Assembly: GCA_963836405.1 (NCBI GenBank)
Contig: CAWIJL010000015.1
Span: 55,328-119,327, forward strand
Direction: 5' to 3'
DNA length: 64,000 nucleotides
Source: CAWIJJ01 sp963836405
GTDB taxonomy: Bacteria; Acidobacteriota; Terriglobia; Bryobacterales; Bryobacteraceae
Shown here in pieces: positions 50,262 through 58,315 of the stretch. Position 1 is the first letter of the stretch; every line of letters starts with the position of its first letter. Position numbers and translations under genes: made by a program. The notes beneath the pieces were generated by a model. It did no database searches and was not told the DNA's origin. It saw only the letters and a program-made list of their open reading frames with translations.

Positions 50262-51572
50262 TTACGACAGCGGCGCGGCCAGTGCGTGCTCGCCAATCGA
50301 TCCGCGCCGGCACAAAACGTCCCTCTCGTAGTTCACAACCTGGTCATACCAGGCCATGCCAACGGGAACCTCCTGGGTCAGACAGTAGTAGTCCCAAACA
50401 GCGGCCCACGGCATTCCCTTCAGCTCTTCGAGCAGCGCCAGCCTACGCGTGTAGTCCATCCCCCGTTCCGCGAGCCTGAGAGTTCCGGTCGGTTCCAGAA
50501 GAGCAATCAACAGCGCCTTGAGCAAATTGCGCATCCCGATCACCCAGGCGGCGACGCGGTTGATGCTGGCATCGAAGTAGTCCAGCCCAAGGTGGATCTT
50601 CTCCGCGAGTTTGCCGCTCCTCACCACTTCCCTGGCTATCGCCTGGAGTTCGTCGTCGAGGACCACGACGTGGTCGCTGTCCCATCTCACCGGACGGCTG
50701 ACGTGGAGAAGAAGTCCCGGGCAGAACATCAGGACCGACGATATCTTCTCGGAGATCATCTCCGTCGGGTGATAGTGTCCGGCATCCAGGGTCAACAGCT
50801 TCTGGCGGGAGACTGCATAGCCAAGGTAATATTCGGCTGATCCGGCGGTGTAGCTCTCCAGCCCGATCCCAAAGAGCTTGGCTTCGACGGCGTCCAGGAG
50901 GTGATTTGAGTCGATCGGTTCCGCGAAGATGCGGTCGAGTGAATCCGTCAGGCGTTCCCTCGGTCCGGAGCGGTCCGCGGGGGTGTCTTTATAGCCATCC
51001 GGGATCCACACGTTGGTAACGGCGGGCGTCCCCAACTGCCGCCCCATTGAGGCGCCGATCAAGCGGCAGGCAATGCCGTGATCGATCCAGAAATTGCGCA
51101 CCGTCGGGTCAGGATGTGTGAGTGTGAAGCCATCGGCTGCAAGGCGGTGCGAGAAAAACGTTGGATTGAAATCGAGACCGAGACCGTTGGCTTTCGCCCA
51201 ATCGATCCAACTCTGGAAGTGGTCCGGTTCGATCTCGTTCCGGTCCACCGGCCTGCCACCGTGGTCGAGGTAACACGCGTGGAGATTTAAACGGTGTTTC
51301 CCGGGGATCAGCGAGAGCGCAGTTTCAATGTCTTTCCGCAACTCGTCGATGGCGCGAGCCTTGCCCGGGTAGTTGCCGGTGGTTTGAATGCCGCCACCCG
51401 TAAGGCTAGAGTCCGGCGCCTCGAACCCGCCTACATCGTCTCCTTGCCAGCAGTGCAGGGAGACGGGAATGGTCCGGAGAGACCGCATCGCCCCGGCCAC
51501 GTCCACGCCGAGTTCGGCATATTGATCCCGCGCGGCTTCGAATGCTGCTCGGATGAGTCGGTCTTTAGGCAT
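50262..51572 (-). CDS. rhaA: L-rhamnose isomerase
   Basis: The 436-residue protein begins at ATG 51572 with AAAGGAG 5 bases upstream. It carries RhaA features: PVSLHCWQGDDVGGFE near the start, LNLHACYLDHGGRP, LDFNPTFFSHRLAADGFTLT, LESYTAGSAEYYLGYAVSRQ, and the metal ligands in LTLDAGHYHPTEMISEK. The TIM-barrel enzyme converts L-rhamnose to L-rhamnulose in the cytoplasm with Mn2+ or Zn2+. Length is normal. It heads the rhaA-rhaT operon and has the second copy of the 41-bp element 59 bases upstream. RhaB and RhaD are not in this window. Confidence 0.95.
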   Translation of the reverse strand: MPKDRLIRAAFEAARDQYAELGVDVAGAMRSLRTIPVSLHCWQGDDVGGFEAPDSSLTGGGIQTTGNYPGKARAIDELRKDIETALSLIPGKHRLNLHACYLDHGGRPVDRNEIEPDHFQSWIDWAKANGLGLDFNPTFFSHRLAADGFTLTHPDPTVRNFWIDHGIACRLIGASMGRQLGTPAVTNVWIPDGYKDTPADRSGPRERLTDSLDRIFAEPIDSNHLLDAVEAKLFGIGLESYTAGSAEYYLGYAVSRQKLLTLDAGHYHPTEMISEKISSVLMFCPGLLLHVSRPVRWDSDHVVVLDDELQAIAREVVRSGKLAEKIHLGLDYFDASINRVAAWVIGMRNLLKALLIALLEPTGTLRLAERGMDYTRRLALLEELKGMPWAAVWDYYCLTQEVPVGMAWYDQVVNYERDVLCRRGSIGEHALAAPLS

Positions 51573-51630
51573 GAAAACTCCTTTAGCTATCCGTTCTCAG
51601 ATACAACCCTCACACCTTCGACTACGGTAA

Positions 51631-51671
51631 GGTCAGGTCGCCGCAAAAAGACATGAGATTATCCGAAAATG
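51631..51671 (-). promoter_or_regulatory. 41-bp conserved upstream element, copy 2 (before rhaA)
   Basis: Same element as 47548-47588 (34/41 identical, same strand orientation relative to the downstream gene), 59 bases before the rhaA start. The rest of the 430-base gap between rhaA and the divergent ceramidase-like gene shows no other similarity or gene. A rhamnose-responsive regulator site is the natural reading. Confidence 0.65.
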
Positions 51672-52000
51672 GTGTATGCGGTACGTTAAGAGCTTATTGT
51701 TCAATCGTTTATGAATCCCTTATGCCGGCCGCAATGAGTGTGTCCGGCCGCGGGACTGCGCCGTTCGGAGCTGAAATCCGGTGCGCCGCGCGGTCTTACG
51801 TGTTCCGGTCCAGGGAATTGTTCAAGGTGGGTGCCCGCTGTGCGCCCTTGAAAACAAACCCATACGGCTTGTACGAGAGTCCGTTGTTGCCGCAACAAAC
51901 ACCGCAACAACCACAACCAGACCGTCCCGGCGTGTTACTGTCTACCCAGACCGCCGAACTTGAATCGCAAGCGGCTCTGCGCCGGAATAGGGGAGGCTCC

Positions 52001-53404
52001 ATGAAGAGACTGGGATTGGCGATTTGCCTGACTGGATTTCTAGCGTCGGCTCAGAGTCCGGCAGGGCGCCTGCGGGCGGGCGCCGCCAAGGTGGATATCA
52101 CTCCGCGGGCGGACCAGTTGCAGATCGCCACCGATTCCATCCGGGATCACCTCTACGTTCGGGCCATTGTTGTAGACGACGGCCGGACTTGCGCGGCGCT
52201 CGTCAACATCGATGGCGGTGCGCGGGATGCAGTGGTTAACCCTGCAATCGAGAAGTCGTCGGCTTCGACCCAGTGCCCCCCGGAGAATTACATCATTTCC
52301 GGCACCCACTCCCACAGTGCAAATACGGGCGGACTCGGTGGGGCCGGCTCTCCGGACGCGCCAACCATCACAGCGGCCATCGTTTCGGCCGTCGACTCGG
52401 CGAAGTCGAAGCTCGCCCCGGCACGCGTGGGCTACGGCAGGACCACTCTGGATCTGAACGTCAACCGTGACCTGTTCAATAGCAAGCAGGAATGGCGCCA
52501 GGGACCAAACCCGGAGGGCACCTCCGATAAAACCCTCGCCGTGGTGGAGTTTGTCGGGACGGATGACGTGCCGATCGGGGTCTACATGAACTACGCCATG
52601 CACCCCATCAACTTCTATTTGAGCGGTGCGATCAGCGCGGATTTTCCGGGGGAAGCTTCCAAGTACATCGAAGAGCTCTTCGACGGCAAGACCGTGGCGG
52701 TCTTCAGCCAGGGTGCGTCCGGCGATCAGAATCCGCGTCTCGGGTATTCTCAAAGCTTTAACGTACGCCCGCAGAATGTGGATCAAGTGCAGACGGTGGG
52801 ACCACCTCCGACGCGACCCGAGGACCGGACTGCGCAGGGTTTTAACGCGGCAGCCGCGGGTTCCAGCCGTCAGGCGATCCCGCCGGAAAAGATGGAAGCA
52901 TACAGGAAAGCCCTCGCGCGCACAGGTGCCTACGCCGTGATGCTCGGCCAGATGATCGCGACCACAGCCGTGCGGCTCATGAGGGAAGAGATAAAGCCCG
53001 TGGATAGCGCGGCAATCTGGGGCGGACAGGAGCGTTTCTCCTGTCCCGGACGGGAACGCCTGGATGCCGCCAATCCAGCGCGTGAGAATGTCTTCCCGGG
53101 ATACAAGGACGGGGCCGAGATCAATTTCAAAGTGGGACTGCTGCGCATCGGCGATATCAACCTCGTCACATTGAACGGCGAGGCCTACAGCAGGATCGGA
53201 CTGAAGCTCAAGGAATCGGCGCCGGCCAACAAGACAATCATGGTGACGCTGGCCAACGGGGCCGCGAGTTCCGGCTACATCTACTCCGATGACGCATACA
53301 ACCACCTCACCTTCCAGGTCATCGGATCGCGCCTGAAGCCGGGTTGCGCGGAAGGAAAGATCATCTCCACAGCGATCGGCCTGATGCGTAAATCGGGCGA
53401 GTAG
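52001..53404 (+). CDS. Secreted neutral/alkaline ceramidase-like hydrolase
   Basis: ATG 52001 follows GGGGAGG and starts a 467-residue protein with signal peptide LGLAICLTGFLASAQS. The mature part opens AGAAKVDITPRADQL, the hallmark of the neutral/alkaline non-lysosomal ceramidase N-terminal domain, with the zinc region ISGTHSHSANTGG, the AMHPINF segment and SQGASGDQNPR. Bacterial members of this domain occur in polysaccharide loci without proven ceramidase activity; the upstream noise frame of about 116 codons is not counted. The C-terminal Ig-like ceramidase domain is absent, so the substrate may not be ceramide. Next gene in the probable operon is a carboxylesterase 53 bases on. Confidence 0.82.
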   Translation: MKRLGLAICLTGFLASAQSPAGRLRAGAAKVDITPRADQLQIATDSIRDHLYVRAIVVDDGRTCAALVNIDGGARDAVVNPAIEKSSASTQCPPENYIISGTHSHSANTGGLGGAGSPDAPTITAAIVSAVDSAKSKLAPARVGYGRTTLDLNVNRDLFNSKQEWRQGPNPEGTSDKTLAVVEFVGTDDVPIGVYMNYAMHPINFYLSGAISADFPGEASKYIEELFDGKTVAVFSQGASGDQNPRLGYSQSFNVRPQNVDQVQTVGPPPTRPEDRTAQGFNAAAAGSSRQAIPPEKMEAYRKALARTGAYAVMLGQMIATTAVRLMREEIKPVDSAAIWGGQERFSCPGRERLDAANPARENVFPGYKDGAEINFKVGLLRIGDINLVTLNGEAYSRIGLKLKESAPANKTIMVTLANGAASSGYIYSDDAYNHLTFQVIGSRLKPGCAEGKIISTAIGLMRKSGE

Positions 53405-53457
53405 CACCGACGCCGCGCCGAAACGATTCCGGCGGACGTGAGAATACGAGGACGAAC

Positions 53458-55146
53458 ATGAACTCATTCATCAGAGCATCACGGCGCGATTTTCTCGGCG
53501 GCCTTCCGCTGGCGTTGACCGGCGCCGCCGCATTCCCGCGCATGGGATTCTCGCAGACGACGGAACCCGAGTACGTGGAGGTGAAGACATCGCACGGCCG
53601 GCTCCGTGGCGCCAAGACGGGTAACCTGACCACGTTTAAGGGCATTCCCTACGCGGGGTCGGTCTCCGGTGCGAACCGCTTCAAGGCGGCGCCTCCGCTG
53701 AAACCGTGGGACGGGATACGCGACGCGATCGCATTCGGCGCGCCCTCGTTGCAACCGGGCCAGCGGCGCAACGAACCGGCACAGGCCGAGGACTGCCTGT
53801 TCCTCAACGTCTGGACGCCGGCGGCCGACAACCGCAAACGGCCGGTCATGTTCTACAGCCACGGCGGAGGGTTCACCACCGGGTCGGCCGCATCCGGGTA
53901 TCAGGATGGAGGAAACCTGGCGCGCACCTTCGACGTGGTCGTGGTGTCCACCAACCACCGGCTCGGACTGGTGGGCTACCTGTACCTGGGAGAGTTGGGT
54001 GGCGAGGAATACGCCACCTCGGGCAATCAGGGATTGCTGGACATCGTAGACGGGCTGAAGTGGGTGCGGGAGAACATCGCGGCATTCGGCGGCGATCCTG
54101 CGAACGTAATGATCTTCGGTGAAAGCGGCGGGGGCGCGAAGACGTCGTGCCTATACGCCATGCCTTCGGCTGCGCCGTACTTCAACAAAGCGTCGATCGA
54201 GAGCGGGCCCGGCATCCGCATGATGCCGCGCGACGCGGCGGCCGAGACCACTCTAATGACGCTCAAGCAACTCGGCATCGAAAAGAACGACTGGCGCAAA
54301 ATCCTGGACGTGCCGGCGGAAAAACTGGTGGAAGCGCAGGGTGCGCTCGGCCGCACCGGCGGCGGGCCGCTGGGTATGAACGGCGGCCGCAAAGGCATGG
54401 GCGGAGGATCGCGTCCCGGCGGGTTCGGCCCGGTGGTGGACGGGAAGATCTTGCCCCGCCATCCGTTCGAGCCCGATGCCCCGGCCGTTTCGAAGGACAA
54501 GCCGCTTCTGGTCGGGTACAACCGCGACGAAACGGTGTTCTTCTTCAACCAGCAGCGCAACACCGAGGTCTTCAAGTTGACGGAGGCCTCGCTTAAAGAA
54601 CGTCTGGCCAAGGAATTCGAGGGTAACTCTGAAGCGATTTACGACGCCTACCACAAGAGCCGTCCCGATGCCTCTCCGTCTGATTTGTATATCGCGATCA
54701 CCACCGCGCGTATGATCGCTCTCGGCGCGACAACCATCGCGGAGCGGAAGTCCGCGCAACACGGCGCCGCGGCCTATATGTACGTCTTCAAGCACGAGAA
54801 TCCCGCGCTCATCCCGGGCACGCAGCACAAGATGGGAACGCCTCACGCAATGGAGATCACATATAAGTTCTACAACGTGCCGCAACCGGGCCAGCAAAGC
54901 GCCGGCGCACAGGGCGGCGGAGGGCTGATGGGAATCTCGCGGCCGGAATCGGTGAAGGCGGCCCACAATATGGCCGAGTTGTGGAGCACGTTCGCCCGCA
55001 CCGGCAAGCCCTCGGCCAAGGACCAGCCCCAGTGGCCGCCCTACACTGCCGAAACGCGGGCGACGATGGAGATCGACGCCGAGTGCAAGGTGGTGAACGA
55101 CCCATACCCGCTGGAGCGGAAACTCTGGGAGCGGCTAGACCCGTAA
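53458..55146 (+). CDS. Tat-exported type-B carboxylesterase
   Basis: The 562-residue protein opens with a twin-arginine leader ASRRDFLGGLPLALTGAAAF. Signatures: TTFKGIPYAGSVSGANRFK, AEDCLFLNVWTPAADNRKRP, oxyanion SHGGGFTTGSA and FGESGGGAKTS with nucleophile Ser223. A Gly/Arg-rich stretch lies at about 300-325 (GGGPLGMNGGRKGMGGGSRP), where most members have a plain loop. It sits between the ceramidase-like gene and an esterase gene on one strand, 29 bases before the latter. Likely removes acyl groups from the glycan attacked by the neighbouring glycosidases. Confidence 0.9.
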   Translation: MNSFIRASRRDFLGGLPLALTGAAAFPRMGFSQTTEPEYVEVKTSHGRLRGAKTGNLTTFKGIPYAGSVSGANRFKAAPPLKPWDGIRDAIAFGAPSLQPGQRRNEPAQAEDCLFLNVWTPAADNRKRPVMFYSHGGGFTTGSAASGYQDGGNLARTFDVVVVSTNHRLGLVGYLYLGELGGEEYATSGNQGLLDIVDGLKWVRENIAAFGGDPANVMIFGESGGGAKTSCLYAMPSAAPYFNKASIESGPGIRMMPRDAAAETTLMTLKQLGIEKNDWRKILDVPAEKLVEAQGALGRTGGGPLGMNGGRKGMGGGSRPGGFGPVVDGKILPRHPFEPDAPAVSKDKPLLVGYNRDETVFFFNQQRNTEVFKLTEASLKERLAKEFEGNSEAIYDAYHKSRPDASPSDLYIAITTARMIALGATTIAERKSAQHGAAAYMYVFKHENPALIPGTQHKMGTPHAMEITYKFYNVPQPGQQSAGAQGGGGLMGISRPESVKAAHNMAELWSTFARTGKPSAKDQPQWPPYTAETRATMEIDAECKVVNDPYPLERKLWERLDP

Positions 55147-55175
55147 CACAACTATTTTCAGAAAGAGGTTGTCCC

Positions 55176-56474
55176 TTGAAACTAACGCTTCTCTTCTCTT
55201 TGTTACTCATCGGGGTCACCGCATGGGGGCAGCAGCCGCCGGCAGCCGCTCCGGGACCCGGCCGGGGCGCGAGGCCACCTGCTCTGCGCTCCGCGGAGAT
55301 TCTGGACGATGGGCGGGTTACGTTCCGGCTCCGCGCCGCGAACGCATCCGAAGTGACGCTCAACGGCGATTGGCCGGAAGGCCGCGGCGTGAAATTGACC
55401 AAGGACGATCAGGGCGTCTGGTCAACGACGGTAGGGCCGATGACGCCGGAGCTTTGGTATTACACGTTCAACGTGGACGGGGCTTCCGTGGTCGATCCGG
55501 CCAACGCCAACCTGCTGCGGGACGGCACGCGCTACATGAATTTCTTCGTCATCCCCGGCCCGCTCTCTGAGAACTACTCGATCAAAGATGTCGCCCACGG
55601 CAACGTGCATGTGGTGTGGTACGACTCCCCGAGTCTGAAGTTGCAGCGCCGCATGTATGTTTATACGCCCGCCGGCTACGACACCGGGAACCAGAAGTAC
55701 CCGGTGCTGTACCTCCTTCACGGAGCGGGTGGTGATGAGGACGCGTGGAACAACATGGGCCGGGCGAGCGTGATCCTGGACAACCTGATCGCCGCCGGCA
55801 AGGCGAAGCCGATGCTGGTGGTGATGACGAATGGAAACGCGAACCAGAAGATGGCGCCCGGATACGGCGTGATCCCGGGACAGAACACGACCGGCATCTT
55901 CGGCAATCCCGGCGAGGTAGGCGCCGCCGGATTCGCGGGCCGCGGCCCGGCAACTCCCGGCGCTGCTCCCGCTAGCGCGGCGAATGCCGCTCCAGCATCC
56001 CGCCCGGCGGCAGGGACACCTGGAGCGGGAACGCCCGGCGGCGGACGCGGCGGAATCGGCGGAACAGCCTTCCCGGAAAGCCTGGTGAAGGATGTGGTCC
56101 CCTACATCGAGAAGAACTACCGCGTGATCGCCAAAAAAGACAGCCGGGCGATTTCCGGCCTCTCGATGGGCGGCGCACACACGCTGACCGCCTGCAACGC
56201 GCATCCGGAGATGTTCAGCTATGTCGGCGTGTTCAGTATGGGCACCCGCGACGACATCACGGACAAACTCCAGGCCCTCAAGAAAGCCGGCCTCAAGTAC
56301 TACTATGTGGGCTGCGGCCAGGCGGACAACATCTGCGTGGAGGGGAGCAAGAACCTCGACACGCTGCTGACGAAGGTGGGGATCAACCACAAGTTCACGT
56401 TCAGCACTGGCGGCCACACCTGGGCGAACTGGCGCATCTACCTGAACGAGTGGGCGCCGATGCTGTTCAAATAG
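55176..56474 (+). CDS. Secreted esterase D/feruloyl-esterase-like protein with E-set (CBM48-like) N-domain
   Basis: TTG 55176 is supported by AAAGAGG 7 bases upstream and an immediate signal peptide (LTLLFSLLLIGVTAWGQQ); the frame is open further upstream only through the previous gene. The 432 residues hold an E-set domain at about 35-115 (VTFRLRAANASEVTLNGDWP), an esterase fold with YPVLYLLHGAGGDEDAWNN, nucleophile in ISGLSMGGAHT (Ser330) and late His in GGHTWANW. A Pro/Ala/Gly-rich insert at about 245-295 breaks the fold. Relatives include feruloyl and acetyl esterases of xylan and pectin systems. The GH35-like gene starts 6 bases on. Confidence 0.88.
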   Translation: MKLTLLFSLLLIGVTAWGQQPPAAAPGPGRGARPPALRSAEILDDGRVTFRLRAANASEVTLNGDWPEGRGVKLTKDDQGVWSTTVGPMTPELWYYTFNVDGASVVDPANANLLRDGTRYMNFFVIPGPLSENYSIKDVAHGNVHVVWYDSPSLKLQRRMYVYTPAGYDTGNQKYPVLYLLHGAGGDEDAWNNMGRASVILDNLIAAGKAKPMLVVMTNGNANQKMAPGYGVIPGQNTTGIFGNPGEVGAAGFAGRGPATPGAAPASAANAAPASRPAAGTPGAGTPGGGRGGIGGTAFPESLVKDVVPYIEKNYRVIAKKDSRAISGLSMGGAHTLTACNAHPEMFSYVGVFSMGTRDDITDKLQALKKAGLKYYYVGCGQADNICVEGSKNLDTLLTKVGINHKFTFSTGGHTWANWRIYLNEWAPMLFK

Positions 56475-56479
56475 CTAAT

Positions 56480-58189
56480 ATGGCCAAAATCGGATCGTTA
56501 GGTCCCGTTGCCCTGTTCGCTCTGGCCTCCTGCTACGGACAGACGGTGGCGCCCCTGCCTCAGGTGCGCCAGAACGGCGCCGTCAAGCATCTCTACGTGG
56601 ATAACGAGCCGTACATCATGCTGACGGGCGAACTGCACAACTCGAGCGCCTCCAGCGTGGATTACATGAAGCCGATCTGGGACAACCTCGCCGCCATGCA
56701 CCTGAATACGGTGATCGGCACCGCCAGTTGGGAACTGGTGGAGCCGGAGGAGGGCAGATTCGATTTTTCCCTGGTGGATGCCCAACTCAAGGAAGCGCGC
56801 CAGCGAAGCATGCGGCTGGTGCTCATCTGGTTTGCCACGTGGAAGAACGCTAGCTCCAATTACGTGCCGCACTGGGTCAAGGCCGACCCGAAGCGGTTCC
56901 CGCGTATGGTGTTCAAGCCGCAACCGGCCGGCGGGCGGCGAATGGGCGTGCCGGGAGGGATCGGTCCGCTGAGCCCGCTGGGCGAGGCAATGCTGAAGGC
57001 CGACGCCACGGCTTTTCGAGCCTTGATGCGGCACATCAAGTCAGTCGATCCCCAGCACACGGTCATCATGATGCAGGTGGAGAACGAGGCCGGATCTTTG
57101 GGCGACAGCCGGGACCGGTCTCCGCTGGCGGAAGCCGCGTGGGCAAGGCCGGTGCCTGGCGACATGATGGACTACTTCAACAAGAACAAGGCCACGCTGC
57201 TGCCCGAGATGCAGGAGGTCTGGGGACGCAATGGTTATAAGACGAGTGGGACCTAGGCCGAGGTTTTCGGGACCGATGAGTGGGCCGACGAGGTCTTCAT
57301 GGCCTACTATGTGGGCCGTTTGATCGGTGAGGTGGCGAAGGCCGGCAAAGCCGAGTTAAACATTCCGATGTACGCGAACGCCTGGCTCGGCCCACAACCG
57401 GGCGCAACCCTCCCGGGGACGTGGCCGAGCGGCGGCCCGGTGGCCAGGGTCATGGACGTCTATCGCGCAGCCGCCCCGTCCATCGACTTCATTGCACCCG
57501 ATATCTACGTGGCCGATTTCAAAGGGACATGCGCGCTTTACGCCCGGTCGGGCAATCCACTCTTCATCCCGGAGGCGCGAGATCAGGTGGGAAACCTCTT
57601 CTGGGCATTCGGGAATCACGCGGCGTGGGGTTGGGGGCCATTCGGAATCGAAGACCTCGACCCGCAGGGGCAGGTAGCGCACGCCTACGGCCTCTTTGCC
57701 GAGATGTTGCCGCAGATGGCCGCTTGGCAGGCCGCCGGGAAGATGAAGGGCATATTGACTCTCGACGGGGAACAGCCGCAGACGGTGGCTCTTGGCGGGT
57801 ATAGGATCACGCTTGTGGCCCGCGCCGGGCGCGGTGGAGCGGGAGCTGCGCCAGCGACCCCTGGCCAGAGTCCTGGTAGTGGTGCTGCGCCGCTCGGACT
57901 CGGCGGTGTGGCTCCGGGATCGCGGGCCATGCCCAGGGATACGCGGACATTTGCGATTGTGGTCAACACCGCGCCCGACGAATTCCTATTCATCGGCAGC
58001 AATGGTGTCCCGAGCTTCGAACCGGAGAACGCAGACGGTCCGCGAGTAGCGATCTCGGCCAAAGACGAGGGCCGTTACGACAAAGGCCGATGGGTCCCCG
58101 GCCGCCGCCTCAATGGCGACGAGGCGGGAAGCGGACTGCCGAACGGCAGCATCGGAACGTTGAAGGTCAGGTTGGTCCGTCTGAACTGA
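56480..58189 (+). pseudogene. GH35/DUF5597-type beta-galactosidase-like gene interrupted by an in-frame amber codon
   Basis: From ATG 56480 the frame encodes a lipoprotein-like signal (ALFALASCYG) and a TIM barrel with HLYVDNEPYIMLTGELHNSS, catalytic-acid region QVENEAGS near residues 200-205 and NYVPHWVKADPKRFPRM. It hits TAG at 57254-57256 after KTSGT and continues in the same frame as AEVFGTDEWADEVFMAYYVG, then the likely nucleophile region FIPEARD and a C-terminal beta domain to 58189. Family members usually have Trp at the TAG position (GTWAEVFG), so a TGG-to-TAG change is likely. A Pro/Ala/Gly insert lies near residue 460. Function lost, unless the codon is read through or miscalled. 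Confidence 0.8.
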
Positions 58190-58260
58190 GCACGCCACGC
58201 CTCTTGGCGTCCGGCGCCCCTTCTGTGCCCGGGACTGCATCGCGTCACTGGTAACATGAG

Positions 58261-58283
58261 GGGACGGCGACAGCCGCCGTCCC
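58261..58283. terminator. Hairpin between convergent genes
   Basis: GGGACGGCG-ACAGC-CGCCGTCCC is a perfect 9-base-pair stem with a 5-base loop, between the stops of the plus-strand GH35-like gene (58189) and the minus-strand rhamnosidase (58316). A T-rich run is short on both sides, so termination strength is uncertain; a bidirectional terminator fits the position. Confidence 0.5.
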
Positions 58284-58315
58284 GATTTACTCTGGCACCA
58301 TCGCCATCTACTTCC

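Noticed and set aside
51653..52000. Upstream extension of the ceramidase-like frame
   Set aside because: The signal peptide and a strong GGGGAGG site place the start at 52001.
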